From: Geomesophilobacter sediminis | Lineage (GTDB): Bacteria; Desulfobacterota; Desulfuromonadia; Geobacterales; Geobacteraceae | Assembly (NCBI RefSeq): GCF_016458275.1 | Contig: NZ_JAEMHM010000010.1 | Coordinates: forward strand, 62,001 to 126,000 | DNA: 64,000 nucleotides | Reading direction: 5' to 3' | In this document: one piece after another, positions 55,468 to 63,831 of the stretch | Position numbering within the stretch: position 1 is the stretch's first letter | How the letters are laid out: every line of letters starts with the position of its first letter | Program-made: the position numbers and the translations under genes | Notes under the pieces: generated by a model | What the model saw: only the letters and a program-made list of their open reading frames with translations | The model's database searches: none | Told to the model about the DNA's origin: nothing

Positions 55468-57090
55468 CTACATTTCCCGTTTCAAATCCTCGATGTTCTT
55501 TCGGACGGTGCGGCTTTTGGGAGCGAACTGGAGAGCCTGGTAGAAGGTCGCCAGTGCCTCCTGCTTCCTTCCCATATTCCACAAGGCACTGCCGAGGTTG
55601 TTATAGATTCTCCCGGTCGTTTTGCGGGACGGCCCCAGCGCCAACGCCTGGCGCAAATGTGCTTCCGCGCCGCTGAACTCCCCGCTCTGCAGCAGCGCGC
55701 TGCCGTAGGAAAACTGGCATTCCGGGTCATCCGGGCGCAGGGCTGCTGCCAGTTCGTGCTGCTTCACCCCCTCCGCAATCCGCCCCTGACGCAAAAGTTC
55801 GTCGCCCAGATTGTGCATCATCACGTAGTTGCCGGAGGTCCGGGCAATGGCGGCACGGAAGAGGGTTTCGCTGTTGCGCCAGAGACGAGCCTGGGCGTAG
55901 GTTGCCGCAGCCAGCCCAAGGAGCACCGCACTGACGACGACAGTGGCCGCCCCCCGCCTGCTACCGATCCACTTCTCCGCCGCAGCAACCACCGCGAGGA
56001 AGACGCCGATGTGGGGGATGTAGGTATAGCGGTCGGCGAGCGCCTGGAATCCGACGTGGACGATCCCGATAATCGGCAGCAGGGTAACCAGGTACCACAG
56101 AATCCCGAAGGTAATCCAGGGGTTCCGGTTGCGCTGAATGACCGCCAGGGCCAAAAGCCCCAAAAGTACCAGGATCGCCCCGACGATCTGCCCGGCAGGG
56201 ATCTCTGCCGGGAACAGGTACAAAGGGGCAAGCCCTGCCGGCCAGACCGTCTTCACCAGGTAGAGCGCCACCGAGCGTACCGCGTTGGCGAGGTTCATTG
56301 CCACCCCGGGATCGACCCCCATGGCGGTCGCTCCGGAGGTTTTCTGCGCCAGAAAGGCCATTACCGAGGCAACGCCGGAGAGGAGAAAGAACGGTACCTT
56401 CTCGGCCAGGACCCGCGCCAGCCGTTGCCGGTCCAGCCGCCGCAGCGGCCACCAATCCAAAAGGAGCAGAAGCACCGGCAAGGTCACCGACATCGATTTG
56501 GCCAGTAGAGACGCCGCGAAAAAGGCGAGCGTGCCGAGGTAGCTGCCCCGGCGGGGCTCCCGGGCATACCGCTCGTAACCGATGAGAGCCAGGAGCATGA
56601 AAAAGGTGCACAACACGTCCTTGCGCTCGGAGGCCCAGGCGACCGATTCCACATGCAAGGGGTGGAGGGCGAAAAGTCCGGCGGTGATCGCCGCCAGCTG
56701 CGGGGCCAGGTTCAGCCGCCGAAGCAGCCGGAACAACAGCAGTACATTCAGCACATGGAACAGCAGGTTCATCGCATGATGGCCGGCGGGGTTCACCCCG
56801 AAGAGGGCGAAATCGATCTGGTGGCTCACCCAGGTGAGGGGATGCCAGTGCCCCTGCGCCATGGTGGTGAAGGCATCCCGGATCGCCTCCGGGGTAACCC
56901 CCCGGTTGACCAACGGATTTTCCAGCAGGTAGTAAGGGTCGTCATAAGCGACAAAATCGTTGCCCAAGACCGGGAAGTAGGCGAGCAGGGTAACCAGGAC
57001 CAAGGCGATGACGTAATATCTGCTGACGCCAGCGGTGCTGTCGGCGGTCATCCGCAGGGACGAGTCGGCAGCCCCTGATGCGTCCTTCAT
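55468..57090 (-). CDS. GT-C type membrane glycosyltransferase with C-terminal TPRs (TMTC-like)
   Basis: 540 residues from ATG with CGGAG 8 nt upstream; an ATG nine codons earlier lacks a ribosome site. About ten membrane helices, then three or four tetratricopeptide repeats (about 400-535: GRIAEGVKQHELAAALRPDD, NNLGSALWNMGRKQEALATF). The first periplasmic loop has NDFVAYDDPYYLLENPLV, where the acidic pair is the expected catalytic site of GT-C O-mannosyltransferase-like enzymes, and GHWHPLTWVSHQIDFALFG follows. These use polyprenyl-phosphate sugars to modify exported proteins or glycans. It is adjacent to a radical SAM gene, and part of a second copy of this conserved loop lies 1.2 kb away as a remnant. 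Confidence 0.88.
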   Translation of the reverse strand: MKDASGAADSSLRMTADSTAGVSRYYVIALVLVTLLAYFPVLGNDFVAYDDPYYLLENPLVNRGVTPEAIRDAFTTMAQGHWHPLTWVSHQIDFALFGVNPAGHHAMNLLFHVLNVLLLFRLLRRLNLAPQLAAITAGLFALHPLHVESVAWASERKDVLCTFFMLLALIGYERYAREPRRGSYLGTLAFFAASLLAKSMSVTLPVLLLLLDWWPLRRLDRQRLARVLAEKVPFFLLSGVASVMAFLAQKTSGATAMGVDPGVAMNLANAVRSVALYLVKTVWPAGLAPLYLFPAEIPAGQIVGAILVLLGLLALAVIQRNRNPWITFGILWYLVTLLPIIGIVHVGFQALADRYTYIPHIGVFLAVVAAAEKWIGSRRGAATVVVSAVLLGLAAATYAQARLWRNSETLFRAAIARTSGNYVMMHNLGDELLRQGRIAEGVKQHELAAALRPDDPECQFSYGSALLQSGEFSGAEAHLRQALALGPSRKTTGRIYNNLGSALWNMGRKQEALATFYQALQFAPKSRTVRKNIEDLKREM

Positions 57091-57120
57091 TGCTTTTGCT
57101 CCGTAATTTCCCGGCATCGA

Positions 57121-58176
57121 TCAGGCCTTTGGCTTTTTCACCCACAGCTTCACGGTGCGGCGGGCGTTCTCCAGGACGAACCGCACCGGGTGCTCCGCCG
57201 TCAAGGAAATGTTGTAGCTGCAGGTGTAGCAGCAGGGGGACGCCCCGGAACAGCTGCGGATCCGCTCCGACTGGGTCTTCATCCGCGCCAGGGCCGCGGC
57301 GGCCGATTCCTGGCGCAGGTCGGCGCAGGTGGGGAGATCGATGCAGGGGGCCAGTTTGCCGTCCGAATGCAGGTCGACGAAAAGCTCACCCGCCCCGCAC
57401 GGCCCCATCGGCCGCTGCAAAAGGTAGCCGGCGGCCTTTTCATAGAAGCCGCTGTACTCCCAAAGCGGTGCCCCCTCCTTCTTGAGCCGGGAAAGTTCGA
57501 CGAACACGGTCGCCATCTCCCTCAGTTCTCCCGACGAGGCCCGAAACTGGGGATGGTCGGCGCGGTGCTCGAAACCGCCCCCGAGGCTGACCGGGAAGAC
57601 CGAAAGGAAGAAGCCGCGAGCCCGGGCGTAGCGGATCATGTCGAAGACTTCCTGGTAGTTGAGCCGGGAAAGGGTCATGTTGAGCTTGACCGGCTGGGGG
57701 GGCGGCGCGGCGGCGATCCGGTCCAGGGTGTTAAGGACGTCGGGCAAGAGGTCGCAGCCGCGCAGGGCCCGGTAGGTGTCCCGGCGCAGCGAGTCGAGGC
57801 TCACCGCCAACTGCAAAAGCCCCCGCGCATCGGAAAGGCGCTCGATCTGCTCGCCGGTCACCAACGTCCCGTTGGTGGTGAGGGTGTAGAGGAAACCGAG
57901 GCGGTCCAATACCTTGAACACCTCGAAGAGGTCCGGACGCAGAAAGGGTTCCCCGCCGGAAAGCTCGCTCACCAGGAAGCCGCAACGCCTGAGGTCGGTG
58001 AAGATCCGCTCGATCTCGGCAAGCGGGAGGTCCTCACCCTCGTCGCGCCAGATCGAGCACATGGGGCAGGCCTCGTTGCAGCGGTTGGTGACGTTGAAAC
58101 TCACGAAGGTGGGCCTGCGCCGGTGCATGCGCAGGGCGACCCTGGCTTTTTTAAGGAAGCGGACCAGGTGGGTCAT
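57121..58176 (-). CDS. Radical SAM protein with SPASM-like cysteine-rich C-terminus
   Basis: 351 residues. The radical SAM cluster motif NRCNEACPMC (Cys33, 37, 40) binds a [4Fe-4S] cluster and SAM. The TIM-barrel core includes SELSGGEPFLRPDL (about 69-82), LTTNGTLV and LQLAVSLDS. The C-terminal region is cysteine-rich (GPCGAGELFVDLHSDGKLAPC at about 261-281, then CSGASPCCYTCSYN at about 311-324), like the auxiliary clusters of SPASM or Twitch enzymes that modify peptides or sugars. The substrate is unknown. It is followed in transcription by the TPR glycosyltransferase after 30 nt. Confidence 0.88.
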   Translation of the reverse strand: MTHLVRFLKKARVALRMHRRRPTFVSFNVTNRCNEACPMCSIWRDEGEDLPLAEIERIFTDLRRCGFLVSELSGGEPFLRPDLFEVFKVLDRLGFLYTLTTNGTLVTGEQIERLSDARGLLQLAVSLDSLRRDTYRALRGCDLLPDVLNTLDRIAAAPPPQPVKLNMTLSRLNYQEVFDMIRYARARGFFLSVFPVSLGGGFEHRADHPQFRASSGELREMATVFVELSRLKKEGAPLWEYSGFYEKAAGYLLQRPMGPCGAGELFVDLHSDGKLAPCIDLPTCADLRQESAAAALARMKTQSERIRSCSGASPCCYTCSYNISLTAEHPVRFVLENARRTVKLWVKKPKA

Positions 58177-58217
58177 GGGCCGACCGGGAAGGTGTCGAGT
58201 CCACGGAACGGGACCGC

Positions 58218-58295
58218 GGTGAGGTAATGGCCGAGCGGGTTGAGTCCTAAGACGGCGTAGTCGACGGCAGAGGTGATCGAGGTGACCGGATGCCG
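58218..58295 (-). pseudogene. Remnant of a TMTC-like glycosyltransferase gene
   Basis: One minus-strand frame reads RHPVTSITSAVDYAVLGLNP followed by LGHYLT. This matches the HPLTWVSHQIDFALFGVNPA block of the intact glycosyltransferase at 55.5-57.1 kb, in the same order and spacing. Nothing recognisable remains before or after it. The surrounding 235-nt gap has no intact gene. It most likely is debris of a lost paralogue. Confidence 0.5.
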
Positions 58296-58411
58296 GAAAC
58301 CGGCGGAGTGGCCGGCGCCCCCCCGGCGAAAAACGGAATGGGAAACGGTGCGGATGTCGAAGGGCGGGGCCGGGCTCCGCAACGTGCCGGTCCCCCTTCC
58401 TTTCCTCAGGA

Positions 58412-59917
58412 TCACGGAATCGGCGCGACCGCGTGCGGGTGCCCCTTGGCCGCCTTGACCGTCCGCATCAGCTCGATCACCTCGGGGGGCATCTGCTTCC
58501 CCCCCTCGCTCAGAGCCGTCTTCATCTGTCCGGCGAGATAGGAGTGGTGCACCAAAAGGTCGAGGACCGAGAGCATGAACTCCTGTTTCCAGGGGGATAG
58601 CTGGTGCAGGTTCTGGAACTTGTGCATGAAGAACTTCTGGGAGGCCTTGCCGAGTTCGGTTTCGAGCTCCTTGAGCGTCATGTTCTTCGGCTTGATGACC
58701 GGCTCCACCAGGTTGTATTTGCGGTAGTCCTTGGTGGCGACGTACGGCTCAAGCTGGGGATAGAGCTCGGCGTAGGGCCAGGGCGCGATGGCAAGGAAGA
58801 ACCCCATGTCCGGGTTGTAGTGCTTGGCCAGCTCGATCGTTGCGGCGATGGATTCGGGGGTATCGTCCGGCATGCCGAGGACGAAGGAGGTTTCGGAGAC
58901 GATGTCGGCGTTGTTGATGATGTCGATCGCCGCCTTGGACTGCTCCACCTTGGTGTTCTTGTTGAAGAGATCCAGGGTCGCCTGCTCGCCCGCCTCGACG
59001 CCGACGTAGATGTGCTCGACCCCGGCCTCGCGGTACTTGTCCATGATGTCCGCATCGCGCAGGATGTCGTCCACCCTGGTTTCCATGAGGAGCTTCACCC
59101 CGACCTTGCGCTCGATCATCAGGTCGAGGATCCGGACCCAGCGGTCCCGGTCCAGAGTCGGGATCTCGTCGGAGAGCATCGCCACCTCGACCCCGTACTG
59201 GTCGCGCAAAAGCTCCAGCTCGGCGACGAAGTTCTCCGGGGAACGGGCCCGCCAGGACTGGGCCCAGAAGAGCTGCTGCGAGCAGAAGGAGCACTTCTCC
59301 ATGCAGCCGCGGGAAGAGGAGACGATGGCAAGCCGGGCGTTGTTCTTGGCGCGGTAGCTGTAGATCGGCCACTCGACGAGGTCCCAGGCCATCGGGAGCG
59401 AGTCGAGGTCGGCGATCGGGGGAGCCTTGGGAGTGACCACGACCTTGCCGTCCTGGTAGAAGGCGAGCCCGGGGACCTGCGCCGGATCGGCGCCGGCGTT
59501 GAGGCAATCCAGGAGCTTCACCAGGGTCACTTCCCCCTCGCCGCGCACCACGTAGTCGACGGTGTCGTGCTCCGCCTTCAGGATCTCGTCATAGCAGAAG
59601 GTGACGTGGACGTTGCCGTGCACGGTCACGACGTCGGGGTTGATCTTCTTCGCCAGCGCGGTGAGTTCCAGGGCGTGAGCCACCGAGGCGGTGTAGGAGG
59701 TGGTCGCCACGACGTCCGGCTTGAAGGCGCGGATCCGCTCCTCGATCTCGGGCCACTTGTGCCAAAGCGACATCGCATCGTAGTAATCGACCTCGTAGCC
59801 TGCGGCGCGCAGGGCTCCGGCAATGTAGACGAAACCGACGTTCAGCCATGTTCCGGCGGATTCAACAACGCCCGAGTGGTAGGGCGGGGTAATGAGGGCG
59901 ACGCGGCGGATCTTCAT
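58412..59917 (-). CDS. Cobalamin-binding-domain radical SAM enzyme (class B type)
   Basis: 501 residues from ATG with AAGGAG upstream (MKIRRVALITPPYHSGVVES). N-terminal B12-binding-like Rossmann domain (about 1-150: FVYIAGALRAAGYEVDYYDA, KPDVVATTSYTASVAHALEL). The radical SAM core follows with SSRGCMEKCSFCSQQ (about 200-214; spacing CxxxCxxC), EVAMLSDEIPTLDRDRW and GVEHIYVGVEAGEQATLD. The C-terminal 110 residues are helical. Class B enzymes methylate or rearrange unactivated carbons in lipids, tetrapyrroles or natural products. The classic DxHxxG cobalamin base-on motif is not evident. The substrate is unknown; neighbouring glycosyltransferases hint at an envelope component. Confidence 0.88.
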   Translation of the reverse strand: MKIRRVALITPPYHSGVVESAGTWLNVGFVYIAGALRAAGYEVDYYDAMSLWHKWPEIEERIRAFKPDVVATTSYTASVAHALELTALAKKINPDVVTVHGNVHVTFCYDEILKAEHDTVDYVVRGEGEVTLVKLLDCLNAGADPAQVPGLAFYQDGKVVVTPKAPPIADLDSLPMAWDLVEWPIYSYRAKNNARLAIVSSSRGCMEKCSFCSQQLFWAQSWRARSPENFVAELELLRDQYGVEVAMLSDEIPTLDRDRWVRILDLMIERKVGVKLLMETRVDDILRDADIMDKYREAGVEHIYVGVEAGEQATLDLFNKNTKVEQSKAAIDIINNADIVSETSFVLGMPDDTPESIAATIELAKHYNPDMGFFLAIAPWPYAELYPQLEPYVATKDYRKYNLVEPVIKPKNMTLKELETELGKASQKFFMHKFQNLHQLSPWKQEFMLSVLDLLVHHSYLAGQMKTALSEGGKQMPPEVIELMRTVKAAKGHPHAVAPIP

Positions 59918-60249
59918 GCATGCTCCTTGCAGGGTTTCCGGCTGCAACGGGGACAGATTGGACAGGTGCGGCAACGGCGGTAACCGGATCAGCGGCTGGA
60001 AACCGCTGTCGGAAAATTGTGCCGCATTTTCCGCGGCTGTCTAATGAAAATGTAAGGCTGGGGTTACTTAGTCAGGCTCATCGTTCATTCAATTGGCGTC
60101 CGGCAACCGATACCGCCCTCTCCCACCGGGAGAGGGCCGGGGTGAGGGGACGTGCTACGCAGAACCTTCCCTCACCCGGTGGGAGAGGGATCCTCCGAAG
60201 ATTGACGCTGATCGGCTTGCGCACTGCTCACGGTTCATTGCGCGTCGAT
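59918..60249. repeat. Gap with a long palindromic element, no gene
   Basis: At about 60115-60190, CCCTCTCCCACCGGGAGAGG and CCCTCACCCGGTGGGAGAGG flank a GGTGAGGGGACGTGCTACGC loop; this is a CCCTCTCC-family pair. The first half of the gap contains AGCGGCTGGAAACCGCTGTC, a small hairpin. No coding frame is convincing. A promoter for the B12 radical SAM gene may lie here but I cannot define it. Confidence 0.65.
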
Positions 60250-61644
60250 TCACCGTTCCCGGTACAGCTCCTTGCTCTCCCCCTGGCGGTTCAGGGCGTT
60301 TTGGAAGAGCTGGTCCCCCACCAGCGGCAGCCCGAATCCCTTCCCGATCGCGAGCGGGAAAAGGACCAGGGAGACCAGCGCCACGGCGGCGAGGTACCCG
60401 GGAACGAGGTAGCGTCGGGCCCCCGTGCTTGCGGCCGGCGCCAGCCGGTCCAGGGCGAAGGGGACCAGGATCGCTACGTAGGGGAGCACCACCACCCCGG
60501 TATTGAACCAGATCGGACGGTGCACCACGGCCATCGGCCCGTAGGAGAACAGCAGCAGCCCCACGAGGACCGTCAATCCCTCCGAACGCTCCCGCCGCGC
60601 CGCGCGCACCAGCAACAGGAAGGCGGGAATCACCGCCAGCCAGACCAGGGGGTTCGCCACCGCCATGAGCACGGTCAGGTCCTCGCGGAGGTTGGGCTCC
60701 CGCGCCGGGCCGGACTCCGGCAGGTGAAAGATGAAGTCCTCGTGGCTGATCCCCGGGACCAGGAACCACTGCCAGGCCTTGTGGTCGCCGTAGATGAGGT
60801 CCTTGTACCCGGTGTGAAGCTTGGTCTCCCGGTACATGCTCTGCTGCAGGGCGGGCCACTCCTCCAGCCGGTACCCGCGCTGAAACCAGGGATAGAAGGA
60901 CGCCAGGTAGATGGTCACCGGAAGGATGCCCAGGGCGGCGCCGATGAAGAAAGCCCGCGCCGCGCCTGCCGCGCCCCCCTTCCAGGAGCGGAAGAGCCGG
61001 TAGCAGACCAGCCCCCCCATGACCGCCAGCTGGAAAAGCGCGCTCCACTTCGAGGCGAGCCCCAAGCCGAACATCGCTCCGGCAACCAGCAGCCAGGCGG
61101 GGCGCTCCCGGTCCAGGTACCGGTACACCGCCAGGATTCCCGCCAGGGGGAAGAAGGCGAGGTAGATGTCGTTGATCGCCTGGCGCGAGTACTCCACCGC
61201 CAGCGGTTCCACCGCCCAGATCAACGCGGCCGCCAGGGAGACCCGCAGGCTCCCGGCAAGCCGCCGCGCTACCGCGTAAATGAGCGGGGTGCAGAGGGTG
61301 CCGAGGACGAGGTTGAGGCCGATCGTCCCGACCACGCCGCTGCCGAACGCCTTCAGCATCCCGTAGGCCAGGATGTTGCGCAGCGCCGGGTGGTTCCACA
61401 TGGTCGGTCCGAGCTGCCCGGACTCCATATAGTTCACCGCGGAAAGGAGCACCGCCTGTTCGTCGGCCGTGGGCAGCTGCGACCAGATGCCGTAGAGCCG
61501 GAAGACCAGGGCCACCAGCGTGATCCCCGCCACCAGCAGCCAGGTCCGTTCCCCCGCCCGTGAGCCGCCAACAGCGTGGGAGCGCCCTTCCGGGCGCGCT
61601 GCGCCGGCGCTGGTCCCGGAATGGTGCGAAAGCTCCACGCTCAT
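60250..61644 (-). CDS. GT-C membrane glycosyltransferase, PMT/ArnT-like
   Basis: 464 residues, about 11 membrane helices. The first periplasmic loop has SQLPTADEQAVLLSAVNYME (about 54-73), with the acidic residues expected in PMT/ArnT catalysis, and PTMWNHPALRNILAYG, where NHPAL resembles the family's HPPL-type motif. ASKWSALFQLAVMGG (about 197-211) corresponds to a conserved loop helix. The ATG overlaps the stop of the preceding gene by 4 nt (ATGA), indicating coupled translation. Part of the hydrophilic N-terminus (GTSAGAARPEGRSHAV) is encoded by a REP-like DNA repeat. Likely role: transfer of a sugar from a polyprenyl phosphate carrier to an exported acceptor. Confidence 0.87.
   Translation of the reverse strand: MSVELSHHSGTSAGAARPEGRSHAVGGSRAGERTWLLVAGITLVALVFRLYGIWSQLPTADEQAVLLSAVNYMESGQLGPTMWNHPALRNILAYGMLKAFGSGVVGTIGLNLVLGTLCTPLIYAVARRLAGSLRVSLAAALIWAVEPLAVEYSRQAINDIYLAFFPLAGILAVYRYLDRERPAWLLVAGAMFGLGLASKWSALFQLAVMGGLVCYRLFRSWKGGAAGAARAFFIGAALGILPVTIYLASFYPWFQRGYRLEEWPALQQSMYRETKLHTGYKDLIYGDHKAWQWFLVPGISHEDFIFHLPESGPAREPNLREDLTVLMAVANPLVWLAVIPAFLLLVRAARRERSEGLTVLVGLLLFSYGPMAVVHRPIWFNTGVVVLPYVAILVPFALDRLAPAASTGARRYLVPGYLAAVALVSLVLFPLAIGKGFGLPLVGDQLFQNALNRQGESKELYRER
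61576..61605. repeat. REP-like element inside the glycosyltransferase coding region
   Basis: GTGGGAGCGCCCTTCCGGGC then GCGCTGCGCC, the family seen in intergenic gaps at 14.2, 38.7, 42.6, 46.3 and 55.0 kb. Here it lies about 40-70 nt inside the 5' end of a gene. Confidence 0.75.
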
Positions 61645-62390
61645 CTCCCACCCCGCTCAAGCAGCCTGGCGAACTCATCCAGCGCCCCGCGCTCCCCTGC
61701 GGTCACCTCCGGGTTCCCGGTGTCGTCGCACAAAACCGCCGCGTCGGTCTTCACCCCGGCCCGTTTGAGCCGCGCCACCAGTTCCGCCGGGGTCGACTCC
61801 TTGAAGGCGGAGGCGGCGACGTAGAGGAGCACCGGCTCCCCCGGGGCAAACAGCCGCTCCCCGGTCACGAACCAGCGCGGAAAGCCCTGGTAGGTCAGGT
61901 AGATGGTCCCGTCGCCCAAGCGCACGTTCTTCGCGTTCTTAGCCTGCTCCCGCGCCTCCTGGAAGGCGGCCGGCCCCAGCACCGCGATCACCCGCCGGGC
62001 CACCCCCTGGAGCGCCGCGACGTACAGGAAGGTGCGCCGGTCCAGGAAGTTCTTCTCGACGTGGTCCGCGGTCCGGTACACCGAGAGCGGGTAGTTCCGC
62101 CGGGGATCGTCCTGGCCGAACTGGTTGGGATCGATCCGCTCCCACCCCGAGGCGACGTAGAGAACGGTCCTCCCGTGATACCCCCGCTCCCGCCAGAAGC
62201 GGTAGGCGGCTTCCGGCGTGGCGAGCCGGACGACGCTCGCCGGGGCGACACCTGCCGCGGCGGCGACACCGGATTTCCGGCAGGAGGCCCCGTAGCGGTC
62301 CAGGCCGACGCAGACGCCGGCAGCGACGAGGCAGATCAAGAGCCCCAGGCCGACCAGGCGCGCGTTGGAAACCGGGGCGGGATCGCTCAC
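61641..62390 (-). CDS. Membrane-anchored protein of unknown function
   Basis: 249 residues. One N-terminal membrane helix (about 11-29: LVGLGLLICLVAAGVCVGL) and a large periplasmic part. EAAYRFWRERGYHGRTVLYV (about 60-79), RIDPNQFGQDDPRRNYPLSV, NYPLSVYRTADHVEKNFLDR and TIYLTYQGFPRWFVTGERLF suggest an alpha/beta domain; two cysteines (Cys37 and one near 220) are far apart. No family is recognised. Its ATG overlaps the stop of the preceding lipoprotein gene, and its stop overlaps the glycosyltransferase start, so all three are translated as a coupled set. Confidence 0.8.
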   Translation of the reverse strand: MSDPAPVSNARLVGLGLLICLVAAGVCVGLDRYGASCRKSGVAAAAGVAPASVVRLATPEAAYRFWRERGYHGRTVLYVASGWERIDPNQFGQDDPRRNYPLSVYRTADHVEKNFLDRRTFLYVAALQGVARRVIAVLGPAAFQEAREQAKNAKNVRLGDGTIYLTYQGFPRWFVTGERLFAPGEPVLLYVAASAFKESTPAELVARLKRAGVKTDAAVLCDDTGNPEVTAGERGALDEFARLLERGGR

Positions 62391-63004
62391 TGATTCACCT
62401 TGCGGTGACCGGGCGGCAGCGGGATCTCCGGCTTCGTACCCTCATGGGCCGGCTTGATCACCCGCGGGGCGGCCTTCTCCTCTTTGTCATTGGGGGCATA
62501 GGCGACCGAGTCGGTGATCACCCAGCGCGGTCCGGTCTTTTTCAGGGTGAAGGTCATCTCGTAGACAAAATCCTTCTCCTTGCCGGTTTCCTTGCCGGTC
62601 TTGATGTCGGTATAGGCGAAGTCCCAGAGCTCGCGGGTCCGCACCACGAAGGTATCCGGCTGCACCCGCTTCACGCTGGTGAAGTCGATCTTCTTCATCT
62701 CGGAGAGCATGCGGACCTGCCCCTCCCCGATCGCCGCCATGTGAAAGTACGCCTTCTCGGCCTGGTCCTGGGTGGCGACCTCGACCAGCCGGCTCATGTT
62801 GAGGATCCGGTATCCCTCGGCCACCAGCTGATCGTAGCGGATGACCACCTGGCGCACCTGCTCCTCGTCGGTCCCGGCGGGGGTGTAGGCCTGGTACTTC
62901 CCTGGCACCGCGGGGGGCGGAGCCGACAGCCGGTTCTCCTTTTTCGTGTCGTTGCACCCCGGCAAGAGCAGCAAAAGCAGAGCTGCGGCGGCAAACCTTC
63001 TCAT
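62387..63004 (-). CDS. Lipoprotein of unknown function
   Basis: 205 residues from ATG. The signal MRRFAAAALLLLLLPGC ends in a lipobox with Cys17. The mature part is Pro-rich at first (SAPPPAVPGKYQAYTPAG), then a helical segment (EEQVRQVVIRYDQLVAEGYR, about 46-65), and a compact beta part with FVVRTRELWDFAYTDIKTGK (about 120-139) and YEMTFTLKKTGPRWVITDSV. The pattern resembles small NTF2- or IMS-like domains but is not diagnostic. The start ATG overlaps the ccsA stop (ATGA), so it is coupled to cytochrome maturation. It may be an assembly factor. Confidence 0.8.
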   Translation of the reverse strand: MRRFAAAALLLLLLPGCNDTKKENRLSAPPPAVPGKYQAYTPAGTDEEQVRQVVIRYDQLVAEGYRILNMSRLVEVATQDQAEKAYFHMAAIGEGQVRMLSEMKKIDFTSVKRVQPDTFVVRTRELWDFAYTDIKTGKETGKEKDFVYEMTFTLKKTGPRWVITDSVAYAPNDKEEKAAPRVIKPAHEGTKPEIPLPPGHRKVNQ

Positions 63005-63831
63005 TTGAAATACTCCGCGTGGATGGAGGATTCGAACAGGGGAGTCAAAAACAGCGATACCAGCGTGAGGGCGAAGCAGACCACGTAAAGCCAGGCGGCG
63101 CCGTCCCCTTTCCAGCCGAAGAAACGGCGCAGGTGCAGGTACATCCCGAAGACCCCCCAGGTTACCAGCGACCAGGTCTGGACCGGGTCCCAGTTCCAGA
63201 AGCTCCCCCAGGACTGGTAGGCCCAGATCGAGCCGGCGAGCATCCCGATGGCCCAGAAGGTGAAGCCGAAGCCGGCAAAGCGGTAGGCGTAGATGTCGAT
63301 CCCGGCGAGATCGGGGAGCCGGCGGGACAGCCGCTGCAACCGGCCGCGCCGGATCAGGAGGTAGAAGGTGGAGAAGGCGAAGGCGATGATGATGGCGGAA
63401 AAGGCGATCTTGTAGAAGATGATGTGCAAAACCAGCCAGACGCTGCGGAAGGTCGGCGGGAGGGTCTTCATCTCCGGGTTCAGGAACAGGCCGAGCGCCA
63501 CCAGGATGAAGGTCGCCGGCAGGACCGCGATCCCGACCCCTTTGAGTCGCGGGTAGGGGATGGTGAAAAGGAGAAAGGCGGCCAAAAGCACCCAGGCGTT
63601 GGAGGAGAGGACCTCGAAGCGGTCGATGTAGGGGCCGTGCCCCACCATCCGCCACCAGATCAGGATCCCGATCCCGTGCAGGATCAGTCCGGGTATCGCC
63701 AGCCGCAGCCCGATCCGGGAAAGCTTCTCCCGCTCGAAGAGCTGCCCGTAGATGAACAACACCGTCGCAACGACATAGACGACCACGGCACCCCAGTGGA
63801 TGCCGGTAACCAGCGCAAACGAACCCTTCAT
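63001..63831 (-). CDS. ccsA: CcsA/CcsB-type cytochrome c biogenesis protein
   Basis: 276 residues from ATG with AAGGA 7 nt upstream. Eight membrane helices. The haem-handling tryptophan-rich motif is intact: WGSFWNWDPVQTWSLVTW (about 204-221). Flanking histidines are visible in SVWLVLHIIFYKIAF (about 130-144) and YLHLRRFFGWKG. It exports and presents haem for covalent attachment to c-type cytochromes in System II. It is preceded by another gene with a 1-nt stop/start overlap and followed by a lipoprotein gene with a 4-nt overlap. The window has a second CcsA/ResC with a changed motif. Confidence 0.93.
   Translation of the reverse strand: MKGSFALVTGIHWGAVVVYVVATVLFIYGQLFEREKLSRIGLRLAIPGLILHGIGILIWWRMVGHGPYIDRFEVLSSNAWVLLAAFLLFTIPYPRLKGVGIAVLPATFILVALGLFLNPEMKTLPPTFRSVWLVLHIIFYKIAFSAIIIAFAFSTFYLLIRRGRLQRLSRRLPDLAGIDIYAYRFAGFGFTFWAIGMLAGSIWAYQSWGSFWNWDPVQTWSLVTWGVFGMYLHLRRFFGWKGDGAAWLYVVCFALTLVSLFLTPLFESSIHAEYFK

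Noticed and set aside
57627-59917. A hopanoid or bacteriochlorophyll-type assignment for the B12 radical SAM enzyme.
   Set aside because: The N-terminus does not match the HpnR or BchE starts I know, and there are no neighbouring hopanoid or chlorophyll genes.
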